Made by a program: the position numbers and the translations under genes. Positions 14,888-37,355 of a stretch of 64,000 nt of DNA are shown piece after piece (within the stretch, counting starts at the first letter, position 1; each line of letters starts with the position of its first letter). The stretch is from Amoebidium appalachense (lineage: Eukaryota > Ichthyosporea). Where the stretch lies: assembly GCA_963693365.1 (NCBI GenBank), contig CAVNZM010000002.1:620001-684000 (forward strand), given 5' to 3'. The notes under the pieces are model-generated. The model searched no databases. It was not told the origin of the DNA and worked only from the letters and a program-made list of their open reading frames with translations.

Positions 14888-15495
14888 TGGCTAGGAGGGC
14901 GCAACCACATCGGCAGAGTCAAGCAAAAAGCAAAATTTTCCTGCAAAAGTGGGTCTACTCTGCGAAAAAGAAGAATCATTCTGCAAAAAGCAGAATTATT
15001 GTGCAAAAAGCGGAATTATTCTGCAAAAGCAGAACCACTCTGCTTTTAGCAGAATTCGTCTGCTTTTAGTAGAATTATTCTGCAAAGGCAGAATCACTCT
15101 GCGTTTAGCTTGCTATTAGCATAATTATTCAAGTTGCAAAAAGCAGAATTATTCTGCTTTCGACATCGGAATAATTCTTCTTTTAGCAGAAAATTCCTGC
15201 AGAATAATTCTGCTTTAGCAGAACAATCCTGCTTCTAGAAAATTTATTCTGCTTCTGGCGGAATATTTGAGCTAAATACATCGACCCTATTCGCATCTCT
15301 TTAGATAGGACTTGAACCTATAACCTTAACATAGTACTAAATTCTTTGCTTACGTCTTAGGAGTCTTATTAATTCCAATAATTCTGCTTTCGGAGCATGG
15401 TTCTGCTTTGCTGAGTCGTAATAATTCTGCTTTCTGAATAATCCTGCTCGGAGCAAGTTGATTCAGCCGATGTGGTAGGGCCCTCCTAGGCCTAT
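14888..15495. mobile_element. Foldback/MITE-like element with imperfect terminal inverted repeats and palindromic minisatellite
   Basis: The left end GGCTAGGAGGGC...ACCACATCGGC (about 14889-14914) and the right end GCCGATGTGGT...GCCCTCCTAGGCC (about 15469-15495) are inverted repeats of about 26 bp with a few mismatches. The interior is built from many variants of a self-complementary unit: GCAGAATTATTCTGC separated by CAAAA or TTTTAG, so the whole element can fold on itself many times. Two short unique islands (about 15271-15375) interrupt the array. There is no coding capacity. This is the structure of a foldback-type non-autonomous DNA transposon; the family is not recognised and I could not define a target-site duplication with confidence. 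Confidence 0.65.
15304..15325 (-). other. tRNA T-arm-like/B-box sequence inside the foldback element
   Basis: On the minus strand the sequence contains ATAGGTTCAAGTCCTAT: a 5-bp stem with a TTCAAGT loop, matching a tRNA T-arm and a Pol III B box. I could not complete a cloverleaf: no convincing anticodon stem or acceptor pairing at the right distance. It may be a tRNA-derived fragment or chance. Confidence 0.25.
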
Positions 15496-15677
15496 GGGTG
15501 AGTGTATAGATGGTTAGAAGTTAGGGGGTGTGCGCATGTGTCTGTGGTTACTTATGGGAGCACGTGTATGTGTGTGTGCTTGTGACTGTGTGTTGCGTTG
15601 TGTATGCAGTGTGCGCACGTGTGCGCGCGTCTCTCTTTCCTTAATATGTTTGCTCTGCGTGTGTATGTGTTCCTCAG

Positions 15678-15774
15678 TGGTGCTGGCATTATTAAAATGC
15701 TATGTGTCCTCCGTCAAATAAATAATTATTGCAGATCCCGGGCCGTGTGGGTCGATGAGCTACTAGCATGCAAA
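15678..15774 (+). CDS. Candidate internal exon of an unknown + strand gene
   Basis: The acceptor tgttcctcag and the strong donor AAA/gtaagg bound a 97-nt exon (1 + 32 codons, ending phase 0) with ordinary composition: SGAGIIKMLCVLRQINNYC... ending VWVDELLACK. A possible following exon in matching phase starts at 16332 after gatgttgtag (DAPYKVDKDAYADT). Further weak candidates are 16882-16975 (after ttgttgcag) and 17317-17394 (ends at a strong gtaagt donor, RASPYERHDDCPHAESIDFE). I cannot join these consistently and recognise no family. Confidence 0.35.
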
Positions 15775-15837
15775 GTAAGGTTTAGTGCGAGTGTATGGAG
15801 CAGCGCTCGGTGCTCAGGTGGTTGACGTTGGACCTCC

Positions 15838-15839
15838 CC

Positions 15840-15870
<31 letters not shown>

Positions 15871-15960
15871 AAAAAAAAAACAAAAAACCGGGGGCACCGT
15901 TGGGGGGAGGACCCACTTTACTTTCAGCAAGGCTCCAGATTCCCCTCTCCTTCCCCTTCT

Positions 15961-16000
<40 letters not shown>

Positions 16001-17037
16001 CACACACACACACCTTCTCCCAGGGCCTCCCCCCTCGCCCCCTCTGGGGAAGCAGACTGAGCGATTGGTGGCCCTCTCCCCCTCCCCCCTCTCCATCTTC
16101 CCCCCCTTCCCCCTCTTCCCTCCACCCTAGGAAAAGAAAAAGAGGTGGAAAAAAATGATGCACACACAATGAGTGCACATGGCTAAGCCATGGAAACACG
16201 AACCAACAAGATACACACGTGCCCAGAGGGCCATTTATCTTATGTGCTTGTGCTCAAACATGGCTACCTGAGCGGTACGACTCACACACTTACGACACTT
16301 TCAACTGCTGGCATTAATGTTTTGATGTTGTAGGATGCACCATACAAAGTAGACAAGGATGCCTATGCAGATACTGTGCATGGAGGCACACAGGCAGGCA
16401 CCTATACCATGCATTCACACAGCCCTCAGCCAAACAAATTACACAGGCACAGGTGCCCTGCTACACGCATACACACACTCTTGTGGCCATGACCGGCGGG
16501 GGGAGAGGGGGGAAGGGGGGAGGGGGGGGGGGGGGGGAGATGTGTGTATGGGGGGGAGTGGGGTGGAAGGAACGGGAGGGGCGCCGGAGGGGGGGGAGGG
16601 GAGTTGGGGGGAGGGGGGGGATGGGGGGATGGGGAGGTGGGGCTGGGGGGGGGGGGGGGGGGGTGGAGTTGGGGGGATCGGGGGGATGGGGCAGGGGGGA
16701 GGATTTTTTTTCACGTCGACACCCTTATGCCGTGTCCAAGCTGGTGCGATTTGTTTGTGCCGGTGTTAGGTCCGGGGCAATGACAGGTGCTGAGGCATGG
16801 TGGGTGTGGGCAAGGGGGGCAGGGAGGGGGGGGGGGGGGAGGGGGGGGGGGGGGGGGGGGCGGAAGGGGGTTAGAGGGGACGAGGAATTATTTGTTGCAG
16901 AAAGGAGAGTTCTGGGACCGTCTCTGTGGGCATAGTATCCGATCCTCATCTTTACTTGGATATGGGGCCCCCTCAGTGTCTGGGAAAATAGGGTGGGTGG
17001 TATGGTTTTGGAAGTGGGGTTGTTTTTTTTTTTTTTT

Positions 17038-17083
<46 letters not shown>

Positions 17084-17098
17084 GGGGGGGAGGAGGGT

Positions 17099-17129
<31 letters not shown>

Positions 17130-17267
17130 GGGGGTTAGCTATATTGTCAAAGGATCTTTGCCAGTCAGGTCCGAAATCCCCCGGGCCCCCCCTCCCCACC
17201 TCTGCCCCCCCCTCCCCCCCCCCTCCTCCCCACTCGCCTCCCCTTACCCCCCCCCCCCCCCTCCCCC

Positions 17268-17296
<29 letters not shown>
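15838..17296. repeat. Cluster of poly(C), poly(G), C(n)A(n) and T(n)G(n) tracts
   Basis: C(n)A(n) at 15836-15880 and 17250-17300, T(n)G(n) at 17022-17082, long C runs 15963-15998 and G runs 16500-16700 and 16820-16860. Candidate exons are interspersed (see the previous entry). Confidence 0.95.
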
Positions 17297-17298
<2 letters not shown>

Positions 17299-18321
17299 AA
17301 GAAAAGAAAAATCTCTAGGCCGGGCCAGCCCATATGAACGCCATGATGATTGCCCTCATGCTGAGAGTATCGATTTTGAAATGGTAAGTATGTCGTTTCT
17401 CCTCTGATACATTATATGTGTAAAAGTGCCTGCCTGGTGCCGTCGACATGATGAATAAGTTCTATGTGCACAAACATTATTAGTAGTAGGACCGATCCCT
17501 ACTAATATTAGGCAGGGTGGTCATACTACGTACGTACACAGTCACACGTCTACGCCCACGCACACACGTACGTTCTCTCATGCCAACGTGCACATGCCAT
17601 GAATGTACACCTTACAAGCACAATACACATCACATGCATGCACACACACACATGCGTATGAGAGCTCTCATGGAATTGCATGGCATTGGGCCACATGCGT
17701 CTGAGCTATGGGCGCACGGATGCATACATGCCAATGCTTTGCCGGTTTAGATCTGCTTTGTGGCAGTGGAGATCTCTCGTGATGACGTATGAGTGTCCGC
17801 ATATTCCTTCCTTTTAGCTATGCATGGTTAGTAAAGATAAGCTCCTCCATATATGTGCTTTATACTGCAATATCATTACTGATGGCCTTGTCTTAGGTTT
17901 TTTCCAGTTTTTTCAAAGTCTGCATCCTCGAGTTCAAGACAGTGCCGCGGCAGCTCGCGGGGGAATCGGGATTCCCGTCTCTAAAAGTAAACTCGGTTCC
18001 TATTGGTGGATGCATTTGGCACTTTTTACAACGATTGGCTGCTGTGTTATGCCTTTTGATTGGATGATACTTGAGATTATTCCAAGTCTCCCTACACCTA
18101 AACAACCCGAGTTGGGCCAGCCCAGGCTCATAATAGCACTCATAGCCGTGTCCAAAGAAAGAGCGCGCTGTAAAACCTGCGTCCCATTACTTCCCAATAC
18201 ATTTAACCGTTTTTGTTTAGCATCTAGTTACCAAAAAATGTACAACGAGCTACTTGAATATGTGTGCAGAGAGAGCGCTCTCTGCACTCCCGATGCACGA
18301 TCTAGGAGGACGGTCGTTGAG

Positions 18322-18329
18322 TATATAAG
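18322..18329 (+). promoter_or_regulatory. TATA box of the amino-acid transporter gene
   Basis: tatataag about 250 bp upstream of the chosen start codon (18574). Two inverted CCAAT boxes (cgattggctg near 18033 and tgattggatg near 18056) lie upstream. The distance leaves room for a long 5' leader. Confidence 0.6.
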
Positions 18330-18573
18330 TGAGAAAAAAGTCAGTCATTATGATCAGTCTACACAGTCCCCGGTTGCCAACTAACCTCACCAGCCATACT
18401 ACACAGTAGTGTGTACGCGCAGCTGCAGACGTCTGTTTCAGTTTATTATCTCAACAGCACAACCAGGACTCACTTTAGCTTTTACAGAACTTATCCTTAC
18501 GTCTACTGCTTTATTTCTTTTGTGTCAAACCTTCCCACTGTATGTATACAAGCAGCCAGCTTTTCCCTGCAAA

Positions 18574-20007
18574 ATGGCGACCGTTTCAGCGCTGCCGACA
18601 GCCCACGGCTTCGACGACAAGAAGTATGACGGGGCCAGCAACCCCATAGCCGACAGTTCTGCCTTCGCCACCCCCAGCAAGATACTTGATAATGACGTGC
18701 CTGTGTCTGAAATCACCACCACCGAGCCACACTCACGGTGGTTCCAAGCCGCCTTTCACATGTGTACTGTGATTGCTGGGGCGGGAGTACTGGGTCTTCC
18801 TCATGCGTTTGCGCAACTCACCTGGGCCGGTGGTGTATTCACCCTTATTGCCGTGCTGATTGTGAGCTACTACACCACAGTGCTCCTGGCACGCATGCAC
18901 GTGACACGCACTGACGTAGAGAACTCTGCACCCCGCCGCCTGAACACCTACTATGGCGTTGCCGAATACACAATGGGGAAGAAGCTGGCTGCCTACCTGG
19001 TGGCACCCTTCCAGGTAGTCATCATTGTGGGCTCAGCCATTGCATTTCTCATCATTGCCGGTACCATGATCGACGCCATATACCTCGGCCACTGCCAAAA
19101 CTGCACACACGTACGTCAAATGGTGTGGACCACAGGTGTTGCGGGTGTTGAGCTTCTCCTTTCGTTCTTCCCCTCCCTCGAGAGTATTTCGGGTGTGTCT
19201 CTCCTTGCAGCCATGGCTACCCTCGGCTGCTGCACCATCTCCGTGGCTCTGTGTGCATCCCTCGGCCAACAGCCCGATGTGAGCTACTCCATGCCTTCGT
19301 CTGACAGTGTCTGGAACATTGTGTGCAGCATCTTCACGGGTATTTCTACCGTCGTGTTTGCATGCTCCGTCAACGTGATTCTTCCCGAAATCCAGGCCAC
19401 ACTGCGGCCTACACCCAGCCCCACCAAAGAGGGTGTAAAAGCAATCTCCCTCACCTGGGTGTTTGTTATCATCCTGTACTTTGCTAGCGCATGCACCGGG
19501 TACTACGCGTTTGGTAGAGCCGTCAACTCGAACATTCTCATCAGCATCCAGCAGGCAAGCAGTAGTTCGGTTGTTTCCGCAGCCGTCACTGTTGCAGAGG
19601 CCTTCATCATTTTCCACGTTGTTATTACCTATCAGGTTTTGACTCTTCCCCTGTTTGAGAAAATGGAGCGCGCCGCCGCACGTAACATCGAAGCCGTTGC
19701 CAAGCGCCCGAGGTTCTTCCGGTTCCCAATCCGCTGCTCGTTTATCATCGGCACGTGGTTTGTTGCGTGTGCAATCCCGTTCTTTGGCGACATTATGGGC
19801 CTGTTTGGTGCCCTGGCCTGCATGCCTCTGACGTTTATCTTCCCGGCCGCAATGTATCTTATGTACCGCGGCAATGACATGGGCAGGGTTGAGCGGTTTG
19901 CATGCCATGCGGTTATTGTCGGTGGGATTTTGGCCGGGGTGATGGGCACTATTTCGGCCATTGCTGCCATCATTCAGGATGCCAGCACGTTCCAGATGTT
20001 TGCGTAA
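18574..20007 (+). CDS. AAAP-family (LHT/AAP-like) amino-acid transporter, intronless, 477 aa
   Basis: Secondary carrier of the amino acid/auxin permease (Aa_trans) superfamily, predicted to import amino acids with protons across the plasma or vacuolar membrane. The N-terminal 55 residues are hydrophilic; the first membrane segment carries the family signature (AGAGVLGLPHAFAQLTWAGG), followed by about ten more hydrophobic segments, with ICSIFTGISTVVFACSVNVI, YFASACTGYYAFG and a C-terminal pair at the end of the protein. I chose ATG 18574 (context caaaATGGCG) because the 55 extra codons available from 18409 are hydrophobic, unlike the family N-terminus, and lie just after the TATA box, so are likely leader. 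No intron, in contrast to its neighbours. GC-rich third positions support real coding. Substrate cannot be told. Confidence 0.9.
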   Translation: MATVSALPTAHGFDDKKYDGASNPIADSSAFATPSKILDNDVPVSEITTTEPHSRWFQAAFHMCTVIAGAGVLGLPHAFAQLTWAGGVFTLIAVLIVSYYTTVLLARMHVTRTDVENSAPRRLNTYYGVAEYTMGKKLAAYLVAPFQVVIIVGSAIAFLIIAGTMIDAIYLGHCQNCTHVRQMVWTTGVAGVELLLSFFPSLESISGVSLLAAMATLGCCTISVALCASLGQQPDVSYSMPSSDSVWNIVCSIFTGISTVVFACSVNVILPEIQATLRPTPSPTKEGVKAISLTWVFVIILYFASACTGYYAFGRAVNSNILISIQQASSSSVVSAAVTVAEAFIIFHVVITYQVLTLPLFEKMERAAARNIEAVAKRPRFFRFPIRCSFIIGTWFVACAIPFFGDIMGLFGALACMPLTFIFPAAMYLMYRGNDMGRVERFACHAVIVGGILAGVMGTISAIAAIIQDASTFQMFA

Positions 20008-20361
20008 ATGACTATATTCACACTGCGTAGAGTTGGGTAGATTCACAACTTTGCACTTTGTAAAGCACGAGAGGAAGTGCTTTGAACAAAGTTTCGAGAA
20101 CTATTGCCATGACTACCGTAGTGCAAACACGAATCACTGATGTTTGTTGATTACCTGTTTGTTTGCTTGTGGCAATTTATGCAGTGTGGGCTATTTGTAA
20201 TTAGTACCCTAACATGAAGTACATACGCTAAGTATGAGTGACTCAGTGAGTTCACGAGGTGCCTGGAGCATCACATTAGTCCTTTTTCGATAACTGTATA
20301 AATCTACATGTTCTGAACTTTGCTTGGAAGTTCTGGGTCTCCCCTCAGCTCCTCCCCCCCC

Positions 20362-20410
<49 letters not shown>

Positions 20411-20686
20411 ACCACCACCACCACCCCCGCCACCCCCACTGGTGACCCCCTCCTTCTTCTCCCCCCTCTTCTCCAGAGCCTGCCACTCATTCGGGCACTC
20501 TTTTTATATCTCCTTATGAAGTGTCGCATATTTTTTTCCCCATATGCCGTTCTCATAAAAGCATAAGACTGGTGTGAAAACAAGATAACTAAACTCGACA
20601 CACTCCTGTTGTACTTGAATTCAAACCGCAAATACATGCGAACCTGGCCATTGGAGGAGGTCAACTTATTCTCTAGCCATTGTGGT

Positions 20687-20726
<40 letters not shown>

Positions 20727-20870
20727 AGAAAAAAAAAAAAAAAAGAAAAGAAAAAAAAGAATGAAAAATCAAACTAAAGCCTTAGTCCCGGAGTCTGTCC
20801 TATATAAGTTAGAAATAAGCCAGATGATACCCAAACACTCCCCCCCCCCCCCCCCCCCTCCCTTTCCTCA

Positions 20871-20872
<2 letters not shown>

Positions 20873-20962
<90 letters not shown>
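20873..20962. repeat. (CA)45 microsatellite
   Basis: Perfect CA dinucleotide repeat, 90 bp. Confidence 0.98.
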
Positions 20963-20964
<2 letters not shown>

Positions 20965-21058
20965 CCCCCCGGACCAAGGTTTGTAGAACTTAAAACAATT
21001 TATGTGTGTTCGTTTGGTGTTCGTTTGGACCTGCTACCCGTGTTTCTATAATTACCGA

Positions 21059-21113
<55 letters not shown>

Positions 21114-21239
21114 CCCTTCCCCCCCCCCCCCCCCCCCACCCGCCCGCCCGCCCACCCGTGGCCACCACCACCACCACCACCGTTAATGAATTCTTGCTTT
21201 TCCTTTATGCCCACAATTGCCTACTGTAACTCAGAGTCC

Positions 21240-21740
21240 CTCAAGTTTAGACATATCCACATATATCCATTTCATGCTCTAGTGTGCCAATGTTATCCCC
21301 GTCCATTTTTTGATAAAGATATCCGCAAGTGCCCAGCTGTCATTTCTGGATATATCCCCATCTACCTATTAAGCCTAGTAATGCCATCTGCAAACATTCC
21401 ATTTTTCAAGTTACGAAGAAATTGGAAATGCTCCCGCTCTCCATCTTTGTTTAGATCATATCCACAAATCGGCCCCTCTCCATCCTCTAGAGATTCAGGA
21501 AATCCTTCCGGTATCTGACGGTCGGTCCCTTTTACGAGTATATCTACGAATATATCCCCTCTAGATCTATCCATTTTTTCCGCTCATATCTGTAAACACC
21601 CCCTTTACCCATCCCTTTCAAACCCATTTTTGCAAAACTCACCTTGTACATCCTTAAAGATCGTATCGGCAAATATATCCCCTATCCAGACTTTTACCGT
21701 ATATCCACAAATTTTCCATTATCCCTCCTTTTTACCGGTG
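21240..21740. repeat. Degenerate AT/C-rich tandem repeat
   Basis: Recurring motifs ATATCCAC, ATATCCCC and CCATTTTT every 30-50 bp give the block an imperfect periodicity. A 70-codon minus-strand frame (21362-21574) results from it and looks incidental. Confidence 0.4.
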
Positions 21741-22139
21741 AAGGTATCTAGCAGCCCGATGCCTGCGTGTTCCGGTTGGATTATCCTTCTGATGCAAACT
21801 ATGAATAACATCCACCAAACGCCCAAACAACACACACACACACACACACACGTGTGTGCGCGCGCGGGCCACACACACACAGGTCTGTACGCGTTCGTGG
21901 ACGAGCGCACAAGTGTGCATGCACCCTCCGCGTGTGCACGTGCACACACACTAACATACGCACATGGACGTACGTACATATATACACAACCGCACACACA
22001 CACATCCGTGACAGACACACAGGTGCATCCCCGCACCCACATGCGCAACAAGCAGACAAATGTTCGCACACACGCCACTTGTTCAACCGAGGCACACCAC
22101 ACACACGTACACACACGTGCACACTGGCCCAAAGAGGCA

Positions 22140-22171
<32 letters not shown>

Positions 22172-22321
22172 CACACAAAGGCACAACCTGGCCTTCAGAT
22201 AAAACTGGCTGCCCCGGAAGAAATCCTTTAGACAAAATAAAGTTGGCCAAAAAATAAATAAATAAATAAAAATAAATAAACAAAGCGAAAAAATCTTTGC
22301 GGCACACGCGTTTTTTTTTTT

Positions 22322-22368
<47 letters not shown>

Positions 22369-22864
22369 CGGAGGGGGGAAGAGGGGGGGGAGGGGGGGAG
22401 CTGGGCGAAGGATAGCACAGCACCTATGTAAATGCATATGCATAGTGGCCCGTATACAGGGGACACATACCCGCGTAATGTCACCCAACACCCCTCAATA
22501 AAGCCTCGAAGTATCAGCCTGCAGGCCGTCTGTGACTGTCCGACGATTGGCAGGATTTTGCGTTAAATAATAGCCATATACGGGTAGCAAACGGTATTAA
22601 CCATTCGCTTCCATTTTCCTTCGGCCGAAGGTCACCGACCGTGAACGACAAAACTTTTGGTGCCTTCCGGACTTCGTAAGTGTGTGTGATCATAGTATTT
22701 AGTTGTAGATCTTTGCAGTATAATCCCTTCTCTCAGAGATATAACCGCCATATATGAAGCTAAGAAATAATAATATGTAGGGCTTCCTCTTTGTTAGAGT
22801 CTTTGACTGCACGGAAAGGTAGAGTGGGCGGGCACACCAGGAACCGGAGTCCAAAACCGGCAAC

Positions 22865-34048
<11,184 letters not shown>

Positions 34049-34119
34049 AAGGGGGGTACTGCATGCACACACACATCATGCGCACGTGCACAGATGCACA
34101 CGCACAACACACACACAAC

Positions 34120-34123
34120 ACAC

Positions 34124-34186
<63 letters not shown>

Positions 34187-35460
34187 GCACATCGTATGCA
34201 TATACCCGCATGAACGAAACGTGTAAGGCAATGATCCCATAGAAGATGACTCAGAAATTGCTGTACATAGGAGAGGGAGAGAGAGTTTGGGGCGAAAGCC
34301 GGGGGGGGGGGGGGGGGGGGGGGGGGGAGGTTGCAGAGCTGTTGGTTAGGCGAAGGAATTGGTGAAGAAGAATGCAGACAAAGAGAGGGGAGTCGAGGAG
34401 GGGATAGCACGAATGACAGCCTGATTTGATCATGATCTTTAATTATTTGCGAATATTAATCACCCTCAGACAGTGTTTACAGTTTCCAACACATAACATC
34501 TAATATCAGACTGATTCTCCTGTTAGCCCTTTAACTTGCTCGTATTAATTTTTTATTTTTTTTTGCATGCACCTCACACCGTGAGAGCTGAGCCAAAAAA
34601 CAAGGCACGAGTATGGATCTTGCGCAGTTTTTAGTGCTGTATATGTATGCATCGAACTTGCAATGAAAGTTGAAAGCACTCATGAATTCTTGTGTCATGG
34701 CTCGGAAGCAGGCCTTGCAGGGCATGTGGCCTCGTGTGTCGGCCAGTAATATAGCCCAGAGTCAAGTTCAGTCAACCCGTTTGAATTCGAATGAATAAAG
34801 AACAGATGTTGGTTCGGTTGCATTGATCACATCACTGAAGGTAGCCTGCTGATGGATGCGGATGAATCAGATCAGTGCGCCATGTGCACCGTGTGTGTCG
34901 GGTAGCTAGGTGGGAACACTCACCACAACCCATATGGGCATGCTAGCTAATAATATTAGTATGTTGTAAGATGCATAATACTGCCTTCCAGGCTTCCACG
35001 CATATATTCATTATCCATTAAAAGCCTCCAAGGTACCTAGGCCTGCACAGTAACGTGTGTGCCCTGGCTCTGTGCATGTTGATAATCCGCCTGTCCGCAT
35101 AACCGGACAAATCGGTCCTAATTAATGGCTAAAAAGGACAAAAGTGTCCTATCTTTTTCGGCGGCGTCACTAGCGTTGTTTTCGCTAGGAAACACCCCAC
35201 AAGCTGGGTATGGCCAATGAGGTCTAGTATTTTCCTGCCTTTTTTGTCTTTATAGGAAACCAATAGGACTGCAGGGTGAGTAGCTTTTGGCGCGCAAAAG
35301 ATCATGGGTGCAACCGGTTTCCCCCAGTTTTGGGGTGTCCGACTGTCCGATCACGGACACCGTTTGGTTTCCGAACTAAAAGACACCGCAAGATGGTTTG
35401 CGCGCTAGAAAACAAAAAGAACAAGGTAGAACTAGGGTAGAAATAAGTGAAAAGAAAAGA
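34120..35460. other. Intergenic after the kinase gene
   Basis: (CA)n 34123-34184, poly(G) 34301-34327, then about 1.1 kb of ordinary AT-moderate DNA (34430-35460) with no frame over 65 codons and no recognisable RNA gene. Confidence 0.55.
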
Positions 35461-35463
35461 AAA

Positions 35464-35882
35464 TGGTTAGGCGTTTCAGGAAAGACCAGAGAGTTTGGTT
35501 TTTTGCACGCATCTTTGATGGTAGAGTCAGGAACGGTGATGAACGTTGGAGTGAAGAGCAGTTTGGTGAAGAATGGGAAACGAAACAGCCCACAGGCACA
35601 ACTGTGCAAGTATTAAAGAACAATAAATGGTTGGTACACATAGACTACGACGGGAAAGTAGAAGAAGTACCACGGAGCGAGATTCAGCTAGTTGTGGGAT
35701 GTGCGAAGGCGTATATATCCTTTTTATTGGGGGGAGGGGGGAGGGGGGGGGAGGGGGGGCGGGGGGCTCGCCCTCTCCCTCTCCCTTCCCCCCCATACGT
35801 TGGAAGAATAAGGATTTCAGCATGGATGTGTGTCTTTGAACGGAACACAGTGGTGCACAGTGTGTGTATCGCCTGCCATTGA
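35464..35882 (+). CDS. Small ORF of unknown function; possible transposase-associated domain remnant
   Basis: From ATG 35464 the first 75 residues have a globular, charged-aromatic composition: WSEEQFGEEWETKQPTGTTV then WLVHIDYDGKVEEVPRSEI. The pattern W..E.FG..W......G.V....WLV..DYDG resembles the small beta-barrel-like segment that precedes some PiggyBac-type transposases of protists; this is a resemblance by eye only. After about residue 78 the frame runs into a G-rich tract (35730-35765) and probably ends at a splice site or is degenerate. No neighbours that explain it. Confidence 0.35.
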
Positions 35883-36300
35883 AGACGCGTGCCACTGATC
35901 GTGATACACGTGGCACCTGCACCTGGTGGCCGTCGACTCTGAGCATCTAGATCCATTCCATGTTTAGGCCTTCCTGGGGGGGAATGGGGGGGGGGGGGGG
36001 GGGGAGAGAGGGGAGTACCAGTGGGGGGGGGGGGGGGGGGGGGGGAGGGGGATCCGCCTGAGAGGGGGGGGAGGGGGGAGGGGGTGAGGCCGGAGCGGCG
36101 GTGGGGGAGAAGGAGGGGCAGCACTGGTGGAGGAAACGGTGGGCAGCTGAGGAGGGGGGAATGGGGTTCGATTTCTGGGGGGGGGGGGATTCGAAGTTTT
36201 GAAGTGGAGGCCGGCCTATATATATATACATGCGCAGGCATGTGCATTGTATGTTCATGTGGCCATGCATGGCTATGATGCATATGTGGTGTCACGGCTG

Positions 36301-36312
36301 TGTGTGTGTGAA

Positions 36313-36369
<57 letters not shown>
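36301..36369. repeat. (GT)n array
   Basis: GT repeat followed by GCGCGCGCGC. The flanking 35.95-37.33 kb holds several G runs (35990-36003, 36022-36048, 36566-36604) and no supported gene. Confidence 0.95.
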
Positions 36370-36563
36370 CGCGCGCGCGCGTGGGTGTGTGCATAAATGT
36401 GTTTGGTGTGACAACATGTACATGTGCTAGGCTTGCGCTGTAGTCAGGGTCTGCCATTGAACATTCTACAGGGACAGGGAGACACGTACGTACGTGTGCA
36501 GCTTGTGTGGGTGGTGTATGCTCCGTGTATGATGAGACCTGCGAAGTCATGAGAAGCTTTCCC

Positions 36564-36604
<41 letters not shown>

Positions 36605-37355
36605 CTCGGACGTTCCGATTTGGCCGGGACGATTTTCGGAACTGTGTTTTCAAATATCGGAAATTCCGATTTTTTTTTCGTAACTTCGAACCCTGGACAG
36701 TGTGATCGCTGGAGCTGTGCTGATTGGATAAATATATCCACTTCACGTGATCAGATCATATACTACTAATCCTAACAAAAAAAGGTATAGACAAAAGCAG
36801 AATACAGCACAAAAGGAGATTGTAATTTTGAGATATACTATTTGGGTTCACTTGTGCGCCATATGCACCGCCCTGAGTTGGTAAGTGGGCGTTTCAGCGA
36901 GTGAACGCGTGCAAGAAATCGCCTACCGTGTGACAAGTGGCTAATAAAATATCAATGGAATTCCAAGAGGCATTCCATTGTGGATGACATATTATCGAGA
37001 GGCGGGGCAAAGCTTTCGGAGCTACCAATGCTAGCTTCTGCTTATCCATAATCTATACTGTAGGGTTGTTTTATTGCATACAGCGTACATAAGTCGCTAG
37101 CTGCATTTGATTGGCTGCGCTGGAAAACGCAGGAGGCCGTCAAGTGAGGCTGGGCCCCTGACGATGTCCGCAGGAATACAAAGTGCATAAACCCCCCCTT
37201 TTGGAGAACGTCATATACTCGCAAATAGGTACGACCAGGCCCTCGGGTTAAATTGTAACAATACAGGTGCACCACCTCATAGAATAAAGAGAAAAAATGA
37301 CATACAATAACATCCATTGAAAACATCACTTCACACCCTTATTGTAGTAGTTATG

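Larger units (their letters stand above)
20008..22864. other. Intergenic: homopolymers, (CA)n, AT-rich imperfect repeat
   Basis: Poly(C) 20352-20396; C(n)A(n) 20689-20745; (CA)n 20873-20962; poly(C) 21061-21110; an AT/C-rich block 21240-21740 made of degenerate ATATCC-containing units; CA-rich 21831-22178; T(n)G(n) 22311-22368. No credible exon. The last 350 bp should hold the kinase promoter, but no TATA box is obvious. Confidence 0.7.

Noticed and set aside
15284-15370. Complete tRNA gene
   Set aside because: T-arm fits but anticodon stem, D-arm and acceptor pairing do not; kept only as a tRNA-like fragment.
17824-18384. 186-codon + frame upstream of the transporter
   Set aside because: It overlaps the transporter's CCAAT/TATA promoter region, has no motif and no splice context. 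Promoter sequence seems the better reading.
18409-18573. N-terminal extension of the transporter from the first in-frame ATG
   Set aside because: Hydrophobic, unlike AAAP N-termini, and within the expected leader after the TATA box; ATG 18574 preferred.
19033-20046. 337-codon minus-strand frame opposite the amino-acid transporter
   Set aside because: Antisense shadow of a GC3-rich gene; the + strand reading has the full AAAP signature.
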